The position numbers and the translations under genes are program-made. Below are positions 1-11,315 of a DNA stretch of 64,000 nt, piece after piece. Positions within the stretch are counted from its first letter, which is position 1. Every line of letters begins with the position of its first letter. A model generated the notes under the pieces. The model was not told where the DNA came from. It did not search any database and was given only the letters and a program-made list of their open reading frames with translations. This DNA is from Chloroflexota bacterium. Its GTDB lineage: Bacteria > Chloroflexota > Dehalococcoidia > Bin125. The stretch covers positions 1-64,000 of the forward strand of contig VXQZ01000050.1 of NCBI GenBank assembly GCA_009838735.1, read 5' to 3'.

Positions 1-497
1 GATTGGACGATCTCCTGCTCTGGACTGGAGATCGTGGAATTGGGGGGTTCAATTTTGGTTGATTCCGTGATGGTTTCTGCCAGTTCTTGCGGCTCTTCGT
101 CGAACAGATCGGGTTGATCGGGGCGCTGGGCTGCTCGGCGGTGGACATCGTGAGCGGTGCGGCGGATTTCTCGGGCGAGGTGGTTGAGCTGGGTCTCCTG
201 GGCGTCGCGGGCGCGGAGGTAGTCGACCGGGGTGAGGCGGCTGGCATTGTCGGCGACGTAGTCGCGCTTGATGGCGAGGGTGAGGCGGATCTGGAGCAAA
301 TGGAGCGACTCGAGCAGGAGGTCGTCGGCTGAGGCGGCGGCGATCGTGGCCCAGTGGGTCTGGGCGAGCTTGAGATCGGCGCGCACGGTGGCGATGGAGA
401 TGTTGAGCTTCTCGGCGATCTGGCGCAGGGAGTGTCCTTGCTGGCGGAGGTGGTGGGCGCGCATGATGCGTCGGCGGCGTTTGGGCGGGATGAACAT
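1..497 (-). CDS. Helix-turn-helix protein, 3' end cut by the window edge
   Basis: An open frame of 165 codons runs off the left edge without a stop. The ATG at 497 has AAAGG about nine bases upstream. A basic N-terminus (KRRRR at residues 6-10) leads into a helix-turn-helix at about residues 23-45 (SLRQIAEKLNIS, then ATVRADL), of the type seen in sigma region 4 and transposase or terminase small subunits. The rest is a charged, Arg-rich helical region and a Pro/Glu-rich tail. This suggests DNA binding; the target is unknown. The product may belong to a mobile element or be a regulator whose remainder lies outside the window. Confidence 0.6.
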   Translation of the reverse strand, partial: MFIPPKRRRRIMRAHHLRQQGHSLRQIAEKLNISIATVRADLKLAQTHWATIAAASADDLLLESLHLLQIRLTLAIKRDYVADNASRLTPVDYLRARDAQETQLNHLAREIRRTAHDVHRRAAQRPDQPDLFDEEPQELAETITESTKIEPPNSTISSPEQEIVQ

Positions 498-598
498 GGC
501 TGGGGCCTTTCGCGGTACGGAACGGACGTTCTGGTCACTGTAGCGAAAGGATGTTCGGTGTTGGTGTGTCGTGGGTGACGGAGGGGCCCTCACCCCGG

Positions 599-619
599 CC
601 CTCTCCCAGAGGGAGAGGG
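599..619. repeat. REP-like palindrome (CCCTCTCCC / GGGAGAGGG)
   Basis: Perfect 9-base inverted repeat with a 3-base loop, inside a longer CCCTCACCCCGGCCCTCTCCC context starting near 587. This is the familiar interspersed palindrome that often yields spurious translations such as LTPALSQRERE in many bacterial genomes. No T-tract follows, so it is not a classic terminator. Confidence 0.65.
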
Positions 620-671
620 AGTCGGAACGAGAGGGGGACGGTGGGGCTGCGTGGGAGGATCGCGGTCTGGG

Positions 672-690
672 CCCCGCGTCAAGCGCGGGG
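672..690. repeat. Palindrome CCCCGCG-n5-CGCGGGG
   Basis: Perfect 7-base inverted repeat with the loop TCAAG, about 50 bases after the first palindrome and just before the proB stop. Its sequence resembles another widespread interspersed palindrome of high-GC genomes. It might also end proB transcription, but no T-run is present. Confidence 0.5.
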
Positions 691-708
691 CATCGGAGAG
701 GGGTCGGG

Positions 709-1836
709 TCAATCGGTTCTTGGGAGGAGGGCGAGGTTGTTGCGGTGGACGACGGCGGAGCCGTAGCTGTAGCCGAGTGCTTCGGCGATCTCGGAGGACT
801 TCTTGCCGCGGATCTTCATCGTTTCGCCGGACGAATAGTTGCTGATGCCGACGGCGACGGGGATGTCGTTGGCGTCGTAGAGCTGGATGATGTCGCCGCG
901 TTCGAACTGGCCGCGGACATTGGTGATTCCCGCCGGCAGCAAGCTGCGGCCCTGCCGGGTCAGCGCGGTCACGGCTCCCTGGTCGAGGTCGATGCCTTCG
1001 CCGTTGTGCAGACCGGCGAGCAGCCAGCGTTCGCGGCTGTCGCGGATCGTGGTGTCGGCGGGGACGAGCGTGCCCAGCCGTTCTCCGCCCGCGATCCGGC
1101 TGATCACGTTGGGTTCGTGTCCGGAAGCGATCACCACTTCGGTTCCGCCGGCGGATGCCCGGCGCGCGGCCTCCAGCTTGGCTCGCATGCCGCCCCGGCT
1201 GCGCTCGTCGACATCGCCGGCGGCCTCCATCATCGAGCCGGGGTTGCGCAGGACCGGAATCAGCTTCGCCTCCTCGTGGGAACGCGGGTCGTGATCGTAG
1301 ACGCCGTCGACGTCGCTGAGCAGGATCAGCAGGTCGGCGTCGATCAGGTTGGCGATCAGCGCCGACAGCGCGTCGTTCTCGCCGAAGGCGCCGCCGCGCA
1401 GTTCCTCGTCGGCGACGACATCGTTCTCGTTGATGATCGGCACGACGCCGTACTGGAGCAGGCGCAGCAGCGTGTTGCGGACGTTGAGGTAGCCACGGCG
1501 CTCAGTCACGTCGCCCCGGGTGATCAGCGCCTGGGCGGCGGTCAGGCTGTAGCGCTGGAGCAACGAGTCGTAGCGCTGCACGAGCTGAGCCTGTCCGATC
1601 GCGGCCAGGGCCTGGCGGGCGCCGACTGAGGAACGAGTCTTGCTGACGCCGACGCGGGCGCGTCCGGCGGTCACGGCGCCGGAGGTGACGACGGCGACCT
1701 GGGCCCCTTCGAGGCGCAGCTCGGCCACCTGTCGGACGACTGCTTCGAGCACTCCGGGGTCGAGGCGGTCGCTGCCGGAGGTGAGCAGGTTGGTGCCGAG
1801 CTTGCAGATGATCCGGCGGGGTTGGCTGTCGGTCAT
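709..1836 (-). CDS. proB: Glutamate 5-kinase
   Basis: Phosphorylates L-glutamate with ATP, the first step of proline synthesis, in the cytosol. The 375 residues hold an amino-acid-kinase domain (KLGTNLL 12-18, TSGAV 51-55, NENDVVADEE 136-145, SDVDGVYD 174-181) and a C-terminal PUA domain from about 275, the usual full-length bacterial layout. The ATG at 1836 is preferred because it has GGTGAT upstream and starts close to the conserved KLGT. An ATG at 1860 would add eight residues and overlap the divergent promoter. No proA is visible, so the pathway partner is elsewhere or beyond the edge. Confidence 0.95.
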   Translation of the reverse strand: MTDSQPRRIICKLGTNLLTSGSDRLDPGVLEAVVRQVAELRLEGAQVAVVTSGAVTAGRARVGVSKTRSSVGARQALAAIGQAQLVQRYDSLLQRYSLTAAQALITRGDVTERRGYLNVRNTLLRLLQYGVVPIINENDVVADEELRGGAFGENDALSALIANLIDADLLILLSDVDGVYDHDPRSHEEAKLIPVLRNPGSMMEAAGDVDERSRGGMRAKLEAARRASAGGTEVVIASGHEPNVISRIAGGERLGTLVPADTTIRDSRERWLLAGLHNGEGIDLDQGAVTALTRQGRSLLPAGITNVRGQFERGDIIQLYDANDIPVAVGISNYSSGETMKIRGKKSSEIAEALGYSYGSAVVHRNNLALLPRTD

Positions 1837-1877
1837 CGAATCACCGCCCGCCGGCCCCATTGGCTCCGTCTTGGGCT

Positions 1878-1883
1878 GATAAT
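1878..1883 (+). promoter_or_regulatory. Putative -10 box (GATAAT), leaderless start
   Basis: GATAAT ends six bases before the ATG at 1890, so transcription would begin at or next to the start codon. No Shine-Dalgarno sequence is present. The same spacing recurs at 15291, 50742, 59440 and 61162. Confidence 0.4.
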
Positions 1884-1889
1884 GGCGTC

Positions 1890-3017
1890 ATGCGATGGTC
1901 GCCGCAGATCGAACTTGAGACGCTGCGCGAGCGCGGGTTGCGCTGGCGGCGTTGGCTGGTGTTGCATCTTGGTTGGTGGCGGACCGATTTGCGGCTGCTG
2001 GCCAAGCGGTCGGTCTCCGAGTTCCTCGACGACCACTGCGCCCAACTGGCGGCGTCGATGTCGTACTACGTGTTCTTCTCCCTGTTCCCGTTGGCCATCC
2101 TGGTGGTCTCGATTGCCGGCGTGCTGCTGACCGATGACAGTTTGCGCGAGGAGGTCGTGGACGGGTTGTTCGAGCTGCTGCCGTTGCAGTCGGGGGCAGG
2201 CAAGGAGGATCTGGAGCAGTTGATCGAGCCGATCGCCGACGGCCGGTCGGCGGTCGGCGTGATATCCGTGCTCGGTCTGATCTGGGCGGCGACGGGGATG
2301 ATGTCGGCCCTGCGCTTCAGCCTGGACTCGGCCTGGGACCTGGAGTTCCGTCGGCCGTTCGTGCGCGGCAAGCTGGTCGACCTGGGGCTGGTGCTGGGCG
2401 TGGGCGGCTTGCTGACGATCTCGATCGGGGCGACGGCCGTGCTGCAGGTCGGCACCGATGTGTCCGACTCGGTGTCGGACTCGCTGGGTCCGTTCGGCGC
2501 TGAGGCGACAGGATTCTTCCGCCTGGTCACGGTGCTGCTGCCGTTCCTGTTGACCTGGACGACGTTCACGATCATCTACAAGGTCGTGCCCAGCGTCACC
2601 ACGCGGGTGCGCGACGTCGTCGCCGGGGCGCTGGTCGGCGCGCTGCTCTTCGAGGCGCTGAAGCACGGATTCGCCTTCTACCTGCGCAACTTCTCCAACT
2701 ATGACGCGGTGTACGGATCGCTGGGCGCGGCGATTGCCCTGCTCTTCTTCGTCTACCTCGCTGCCTGCGTGCTGCTGTTCGGCGCGGAGATCGCGGCGGA
2801 GTGGCCGCGAGTGATGTACGGCCACTACGACGATGAGGACGACGAAGCAGAGGAAGAAACCGGGCCGACGACGTTGCGCGAACGGGTGCGTCAGGCGGCG
2901 GCTCGGCAGTTGATCCACGATCAGCCGATTCCGTCGAACGCCCCTGACGAAGGCGCGCGAACCGCGCGCCAGGAACGGCGATCGGCAGAGCGCAGCAAGC
3001 GGCTCGGCGACGAGTGA
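1890..3017 (+). CDS. YihY/virulence factor BrkB family membrane protein
   Basis: Integral membrane protein of the YihY/BrkB (UPF0761) family, once mis-called ribonuclease BN; its role is unsettled. About six membrane segments are seen between residues 50 and 300, with the family's SYYVFFSLFPLAILVVS segment near 57-73 and AAIALLFFVYLAACVLLFGAE near the end. The charged C-terminal tail of about 60 residues is acidic, then Arg-rich, and probably cytosolic. ATG 1890 is chosen; a TTG at 1860 is in frame but lies in the divergent proB leader. The gene converges on ileS with a seven-base gap. Confidence 0.85.
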   Translation: MRWSPQIELETLRERGLRWRRWLVLHLGWWRTDLRLLAKRSVSEFLDDHCAQLAASMSYYVFFSLFPLAILVVSIAGVLLTDDSLREEVVDGLFELLPLQSGAGKEDLEQLIEPIADGRSAVGVISVLGLIWAATGMMSALRFSLDSAWDLEFRRPFVRGKLVDLGLVLGVGGLLTISIGATAVLQVGTDVSDSVSDSLGPFGAEATGFFRLVTVLLPFLLTWTTFTIIYKVVPSVTTRVRDVVAGALVGALLFEALKHGFAFYLRNFSNYDAVYGSLGAAIALLFFVYLAACVLLFGAEIAAEWPRVMYGHYDDEDDEAEEETGPTTLRERVRQAAARQLIHDQPIPSNAPDEGARTARQERRSAERSKRLGDE

Positions 3018-3024
3018 AGGCCGG

Positions 3025-6400
<3,376 letters not shown>

Positions 6401-6417
<17 letters not shown>

Positions 6418-6721
6418 CGTCGGATGAATCCTCGGGGAATCGGTTCGCGATCTGCGCGTCGGCGAGTTGGGCGATGCGGTCGCGGGTTGGTTGGTCGAGC
6501 AGTTCGGCAGCTTCATCGAGCTGCCGGCTAATCCAGCCGCGGGCCTGTCGGGCGGAGGCTGCCTGGCCCTGGCGTCGGGACTGGTCGACCAGCGCCTGGG
6601 CGGCGCGCTCGGGATAGCGGGCCACGCTGTCGGCGACATCGGCGTCGCTGGGCGGACGGGCAGTGGGCCGGCCCTGACCGCCCATCAGGCGCATCCAGCG
6701 TTGCGCCAGCGAGTCTGCCAT
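6401..6721 (-). CDS. Small conserved-context protein of unknown function
   Basis: The 106-residue soluble, charged, helical protein has many Arg, Gln and Ala residues (RQGQAASARQARGW around residue 50). I recognise no family. It has no signal peptide, membrane segment or cysteine. It sits 28 bases after the zinc-ribbon gene and overlaps ileS by 17 bases, so it is almost certainly translated and co-expressed with ileS. A possible helper of the synthetase or of ribosome function is speculation. Confidence 0.6.
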
Positions 6722-6749
6722 GTCGACCTTCTTGATGTACGGAGGATGT

Positions 6750-7223
6750 CTAGGAGCGTGTGCGTTCGAAGTCCGGGATCTCGACGCCCGGCTTGGGCGG
6801 GATCAGGCCGCGGCGCAGGTCCTGGTTGATGCCCTCGACCTGGCACGGGTGAATCCCCCAGCGCTGTTGAATCTCATCCATCTGGTAACCGAGCGTCATG
6901 ATCCGCTTGACCGTCGTGCAGAAGACCGGGCGATCGCCGCGCGGCAGGAAGGGTACTTCGATCATGTCGCCGCACATGGCGCAGGCGGCCGGGTGCATCT
7001 GGCGCGGGGTGCGGCCGCCGAACGATGCGGCGCCGCCGTAGCGGACGTAGCCGGCCTCGGCCTCGGGCGAGGTGCGGATCGATTTGCGCACCGAGCGGCA
7101 CTCGGGGCAGCGGACCGGATCATTCTGCAGTCCCTTGGACTGGTAGAACTCCTGCTCGCCGGAGGTGAAGACGAACTCGCGTCCGCAGTCGCGGCATACG
7201 ATCAAGCGATCCTGCAAGGCCAT
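6750..7223 (-). CDS. Double zinc-ribbon protein
   Basis: The 157-residue protein matches the small bacterial zinc-ribbon family that starts with LIVCRDCGREFVF. The first ribbon is complete: CRDC at about 10-13 and CPEC at about 38-41. A second begins with the typical MHPAACAMCGDMIEVPF and GDRPVFC, but where relatives have a final CxxC it reads CTTV, so the second metal site is incomplete. The C-terminus (residues 110-157) is helical. ATG 7223 is preferred over the TTG at 7235. Nucleic-acid or protein binding is likely; the role is unknown. Confidence 0.75.
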   Translation of the reverse strand: MALQDRLIVCRDCGREFVFTSGEQEFYQSKGLQNDPVRCPECRSVRKSIRTSPEAEAGYVRYGGAASFGGRTPRQMHPAACAMCGDMIEVPFLPRGDRPVFCTTVKRIMTLGYQMDEIQQRWGIHPCQVEGINQDLRRGLIPPKPGVEIPDFERTRS

Positions 7224-7335
7224 GGTTTCTCGCAACTGTTGTCGGTGACTGGGTGAATGTGAATCCGAAAGCGCCGAAGCAGCGGCGCCGGAACATGCTC
7301 AACTCTATCAGAGGCAGCGCGGCGCTCCCGAGCCG

Positions 7336-8967
7336 TCAGCGTCGGAATGCACGCGACAGCACAGACTCGACCCGGAGGATCAGCGTCTCCGCTTCTTCCT
7401 GTCGCATGATCAGACTGAGTACGAAGTAGACCACCGCGCCTCCGCTGACACAGAGCAGCAGTGTGATCCAGGAGTCGCGGGCGATGTCGAGCCCGATCAG
7501 TACTTCGATCAGGAGCCAGACCAGTTGCGCCATGATCACGGTCGCCACGATCGTTTTGGCCGTTGACCACCAGACAGCGCCGGAGAGCAACTGGCGACTC
7601 AAGCGGCCGTTGAGCAACAGCGTGAGCAGCAGGAACTCGGCGATTGCCGAGATCGAAAGCGCCAGCGCCAACCCCTTGAGCTCCAGGGGCCCGACCAGCA
7701 CGGCGCAGAGGATGATGTTGAGCAGCATTGAGGAAATCGCGAGCGCGACGGGTGTGCGCGTATCGCCCAGGACATAGAACCCGCGGGAGACAATCTCGAT
7801 GGCGGCGTGGGCGAAGACGCCAATCGAGTAAAACAGCAACGCGTCGCTGACCAGCTCGGTCGCGACGGCGTCGAATGCGCCGTGCTCGAGCAGGGTGGCG
7901 ACGATTGAGTCGCGTAGCAGGAACATGCCGACTGACGCTGGAATGGCGAGGAACAGGGTGAAGCGCAGGGTTTGCGAGACCATGCCATTGACGGCGCTGG
8001 GCCCGGCCAGCGCGGCGCGCTCGGCCAGACTGGGGAAGACAGCAGTGGCCAGCGACATGCCGAACAGGCCGACGGGAAACATCAACAGCAACCAGGCGAA
8101 GTTGAGCGCGGAGATCGACGAGTCGCCGACCAGCGAACCGAAGAAGGTGAGCACGATCAGGTTGATCTGGGCGGCGGCCAGCCCCAGCGTGCGAGGGGCC
8201 ATCAGGCGCAGCACCTCACGCGCTTCGAGGTCGCCCAGATTGAAGTGCAGACCTAGCCCGCCTCCGGAGCGCCGCAGCGCAGTGGAGAGGGCCGGCAACT
8301 GGATCATCAGATGCAGACCCGATCCGGCGACGACGCCGATTACGAGCGCCTCGACGCCGAGCTGTTCCGGCAGCAGCAAGGCGCCGAGGATGATCGCGAG
8401 GTTGTAGAGCATGGGCGAGATCGCCGGCAAGAGGAAGTGGCGACGGGCGTGCAGGATGCCGGTCAGCATGCCGCTGATGGAGAAGAGGATGGGCGACAGG
8501 AGCAGCACCCGTGTGAGGAAGATGGCGTCTTCGGTAATCGAGTCCTGAATGCCGGAGTCTTCGCCCAGTCCCGGCGCGAGGGCAGGAACGATCCACTCGG
8601 CAGCGAAGAAGACACCAATCGAGAGGGCGAGGGTGCCGATCAGCACCCAGTTCAGCACGATGCTGGCCAGTCTCCAGGCCGAGCGCTCGCCTCTGTGCTG
8701 CAGGACCCTGGCGTAGACGGGTATGAAGGCAGAGGCCAGCGTGGCGCCGGCCAGCAGCTGAAACACGAGATCAGGCAGCCGCATCGCGACCCAGAAGGCA
8801 TCGAGCTCGACCGACGTGCCGTACTGGTCGGCGATCACGGCGGTGCGGGCGACGCCCAGCAGTCGAGAGCCGAGGAACGAGACGCCAATCAGCAGCACCG
8901 CGCCGAAAATGCCGCTACGGCTGCCAAACAGTCGTCCACCAAGCGAAACCGGGGCATTGAGGCTCAC
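7336..8967 (-). CDS. murJ: Lipid II flippase MurJ (MviN family)
   Basis: Moves lipid II across the cytoplasmic membrane for peptidoglycan synthesis. About 14 hydrophobic segments fill the protein; typical MurJ stretches are GSRLLGVARTAVIADQYG near the N-terminus, LATAVFPSLAE in the middle and SRGFYVLGDTRTPV later. The start is uncertain: GTG 8967 leaves about 19 residues before the first membrane helix as in relatives, while ATG 9054 or GTG 9069 would add a stretch with no family resemblance. It fits with the cell-wall enzymes elsewhere in the window (rodZ, class B PBP). It is divergent from rpsT. Confidence 0.93.
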   Translation of the reverse strand: MSLNAPVSLGGRLFGSRSGIFGAVLLIGVSFLGSRLLGVARTAVIADQYGTSVELDAFWVAMRLPDLVFQLLAGATLASAFIPVYARVLQHRGERSAWRLASIVLNWVLIGTLALSIGVFFAAEWIVPALAPGLGEDSGIQDSITEDAIFLTRVLLLSPILFSISGMLTGILHARRHFLLPAISPMLYNLAIILGALLLPEQLGVEALVIGVVAGSGLHLMIQLPALSTALRRSGGGLGLHFNLGDLEAREVLRLMAPRTLGLAAAQINLIVLTFFGSLVGDSSISALNFAWLLLMFPVGLFGMSLATAVFPSLAERAALAGPSAVNGMVSQTLRFTLFLAIPASVGMFLLRDSIVATLLEHGAFDAVATELVSDALLFYSIGVFAHAAIEIVSRGFYVLGDTRTPVALAISSMLLNIILCAVLVGPLELKGLALALSISAIAEFLLLTLLLNGRLSRQLLSGAVWWSTAKTIVATVIMAQLVWLLIEVLIGLDIARDSWITLLLCVSGGAVVYFVLSLIMRQEEAETLILRVESVLSRAFRR

Positions 8968-9117
8968 CCGCCCACTGTCGCAAACTGCGGCGGAAGATGC
9001 ACGTTCGAGCAGTTGATTGCACGATGATCGCCAAACAACGCCATTCACCGCCATGAATGCGGTAGACACCCACGGATCGGCTGATACGATGAGGCGGACT
9101 CAGAAAGAGGGGAAGTC

Positions 9118-9450
9118 GTGGCCAACAAGGCTGCCGCCGTCAAATATCTACGCCAGAGCCAGAAGCGGCGCATGCGCAACAAGCCGGTGCGCACATTTGC
9201 CCGCAGCACGGTACGCGATGCGTTGGATGCCATCGACGATGCGCTCGATACGCAGGAGTGGACGGACGCCGACGATGCGATCCAGCGCGCGGTCAGCGCC
9301 CTGGATCGAGCCGCGCAGCGGGGCGTGATTCACGCCAACACCGCGGCTCGGCGCAAGTCGCGGTTGCTGCGTCAATATCATGCGTCGCGGAATCCCGAGG
9401 CAACGTTTCGCCCTCGCAGTCGACCGCCTGAGCCGGCACGCACGCCATAA
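9118..9450 (+). CDS. rpsT: 30S ribosomal protein S20
   Basis: Binds 16S rRNA early in small-subunit assembly. The protein opens with the family's short helical core (NKAAAVKYLRQSQKRRMRNK), and the conserved HANTAARRKSRL block is near residue 77. At 110 residues it is about 20 longer than the usual 85-90; the extra is a Pro/Arg-rich C-terminal tail. It starts at GTG 9118 with AGAGGGG upstream. TACGAT at 9085-9090 is a likely -10 box. It is divergent from murJ. Confidence 0.95.
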   Translation: MANKAAAVKYLRQSQKRRMRNKPVRTFARSTVRDALDAIDDALDTQEWTDADDAIQRAVSALDRAAQRGVIHANTAARRKSRLLRQYHASRNPEATFRPRSRPPEPARTP

Positions 9451-9501
9451 CTGAGCCCGCGCGGTGTCCTCGACACCGATATCTGGGCGATGGGCCCACC
9501 C

Positions 9502-10536
9502 ATGCGAGCACTGATTTTCGACCGCCCCGGTGAGATTCGGGTCGGCGATCTGCCGTCTCCGAATCCGGGCCCCGGCGAGGCGGTGATCGAAGTCGGCGCG
9601 GCGAGCGTCTGCGCATCCGACCTGCGCGTCTACCGGGGCGAGAAGTACGCCAAGGCCGGCGTGGTGCCGGGACACGAGTTCGCCGGTCAGGTCGTCGCGC
9701 TCGGTGAGGGCGTCAACGATCTGAGCCTGGGCGACGGTGTCGCCGTCTATCCGATCATTTCCTGCGGCGGATGTGAGTTCTGCCGCCGCGGTCTGCGCAA
9801 CCGCTGTACCTCGCGCCAAACACTTGGCTATGACGCCAACGGCGGCCTTGCTGAGCAGGTTCTGTTGCCCGCGCCGCTGGTGGCCCAGGGACATGCAGTC
9901 AAACTCCCCGACGGGGCCGACTGGGGACGGGCGGCGCTGACGGAGCCGACTGCCTGCGTGCTCAACTCGTTGGAGTCCTGTCGGTTCCGCGCCGGCGCGT
10001 CAGTGGCGATCCTCGGGGCCGGACCGATGGGGTTGCTCCATGTGTTGCTCGCGAGGGCGCTCGGCGCCGGTGAGATCATCGTCTCGGAACCGGTCGATGT
10101 GCGCCGCGAGGCTGCGGCCGAGGTTGGCGCTTCGCGTGTATGCGGCGGCGATCCGGACGAATTGCGGGCGATCGTCGATGAGGCGACCGGCGGCAATGGC
10201 TGTGATGTCGTGATTGTCTCGGTGGGTCTGGGCGGTCTGACGGAGGCGGCGCTGCAGGTTGCCGGACGACAGAGCAGTGTCAACCTGTTTGCCGGTTTCC
10301 CGCCCGAGTCGTCGGCGATCGTCGACGTCAATGACCTGCACTATCGAGAAGTGTCGCTGACCGGCACACAAAACGCTACGCCCGACCAGTTTCGGCGGAC
10401 GGCGGCGATCCTGCCGACGCTCGACGCCGTCGATCGCATCGTGTCGCATCGATTCGCGCTGTCGGAGGCCGATCAGTCGTACACCTCGCGTGAGGATCCA
10501 TCGGTGCTCAAGACCGCCGTGTTGCCGGACGCCTGA
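9502..10536 (+). CDS. Zinc-dependent medium-chain alcohol/polyol dehydrogenase
   Basis: Cytosolic NAD(P)-dependent dehydrogenase of the sorbitol/threonine dehydrogenase group. Catalytic zinc ligands are visible as the Cys in SVCASD and in GHEF, and the structural-zinc loop as CGGCEFCRRGLRNRC. The Rossmann motif is GAGPMGLLH. The final part has a relaxed pattern, and the exact substrate cannot be read from sequence. ATG 9502 (MRALIFDRPG) matches the family start; an in-frame ATG lies four codons earlier. The gene ends two bases before the rodZ-like gene, so the two are probably co-transcribed. Confidence 0.85.
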   Translation: MRALIFDRPGEIRVGDLPSPNPGPGEAVIEVGAASVCASDLRVYRGEKYAKAGVVPGHEFAGQVVALGEGVNDLSLGDGVAVYPIISCGGCEFCRRGLRNRCTSRQTLGYDANGGLAEQVLLPAPLVAQGHAVKLPDGADWGRAALTEPTACVLNSLESCRFRAGASVAILGAGPMGLLHVLLARALGAGEIIVSEPVDVRREAAAEVGASRVCGGDPDELRAIVDEATGGNGCDVVIVSVGLGGLTEAALQVAGRQSSVNLFAGFPPESSAIVDVNDLHYREVSLTGTQNATPDQFRRTAAILPTLDAVDRIVSHRFALSEADQSYTSREDPSVLKTAVLPDA

Positions 10537-10538
10537 TC

Positions 10539-11315
10539 ATGGTAGGCCGAGGCGACGGGTATCTGACCGGCATCGGCGAGGAACTGCGCCAGGCCAGGAT
10601 TCGCCGCGGCCGCTCGATCGCACAGGCCCACCAGGCCACCAGAATTGCTCGCCACTACCTCGAAGCGCTCGAGGCCGAGGACTGGCGGCGCATGCCAGCG
10701 GCTCCGTTCGCACGGGGATTCCTCAGTTCGTACGCGCAGTACCTGGGACTTGACGAAGGACCGCTGCTGGACCGATTTCCGTTCGAGCCCAGCGCTCCGG
10801 GGGAAGGTCTACAGCTCAGCGATGAAACTATCGAGTCGTATCAATCGGTGGAACGCAGCGGCACGCCGCGGGAGGAGCTGCGGCCCTCGCGAGTCCACCT
10901 GGGGCCGTGGCTGGTTGCTGCGGTTGTCGTCCTGGTGATTATCGGCGCGGTGGTCGCGGTCGTCAGTTTGCGCGAAGAGGCGCTGCCGGTGGAGGAAACC
11001 CGCGACGTACCGGGAATTGACACGGTGGCGGAGACGCTGGATCAAACCAACGCCCCTCAGATCAACACGAACGCAGATTTCCAGGCGCTGCCCGACCTCC
11101 GGCAGTTCACATCGCGCGAGGCCGTCAGCTACATCAAGCTGCTCAACGCGCCCTACGTGGTGGTCTCGATTTACGATGATTCTCCGGTTGGCACCGTGCT
11201 GGAGCAGTCTCCGGCACCGGGCGCCAACCCGCCTGAGGACGCGGTGATCACGCTGGTCGTCAGCCGAGGGCCGCGGCCCGGCGCGTCGACCGATACCGGG
11301 TCGGGCGGCGGGTGA
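10539..11315 (+). CDS. RodZ-like membrane protein with C-terminal PASTA domain
   Basis: A RodZ-type helix-turn-helix (residues 10-80; GEELRQARIRRGRSI and the conserved ARGFLSSYAQYLGLD) is followed by a linker, one membrane helix at about 122-147 (PWLVAAVVVLVIIGAVVAVV) and an external part. RodZ links cytoskeletal MreB to the elongasome; its usual outer domain is DUF4115. Here the outer part (about 183-245) ends in a PASTA-like repeat, with EAVSYIKLL, GTVLEQSPAPG and ITLVVSRG, the domain that binds peptidoglycan in Ser/Thr kinases and PBPs. The stop overlaps the rimO ATG (TGATG). Confidence 0.75.
   Translation: MVGRGDGYLTGIGEELRQARIRRGRSIAQAHQATRIARHYLEALEAEDWRRMPAAPFARGFLSSYAQYLGLDEGPLLDRFPFEPSAPGEGLQLSDETIESYQSVERSGTPREELRPSRVHLGPWLVAAVVVLVIIGAVVAVVSLREEALPVEETRDVPGIDTVAETLDQTNAPQINTNADFQALPDLRQFTSREAVSYIKLLNAPYVVVSIYDDSPVGTVLEQSPAPGANPPEDAVITLVVSRGPRPGASTDTGSGGG

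Noticed and set aside
599-690. Intrinsic terminators after proB or the HTH gene
   Set aside because: Stable hairpins but no T-tract on either strand; they match known interspersed palindromes.
9055-9069. Longer murJ start at GTG 9069
   Set aside because: The added N-terminus lacks family resemblance and would extend toward the rpsT promoter.
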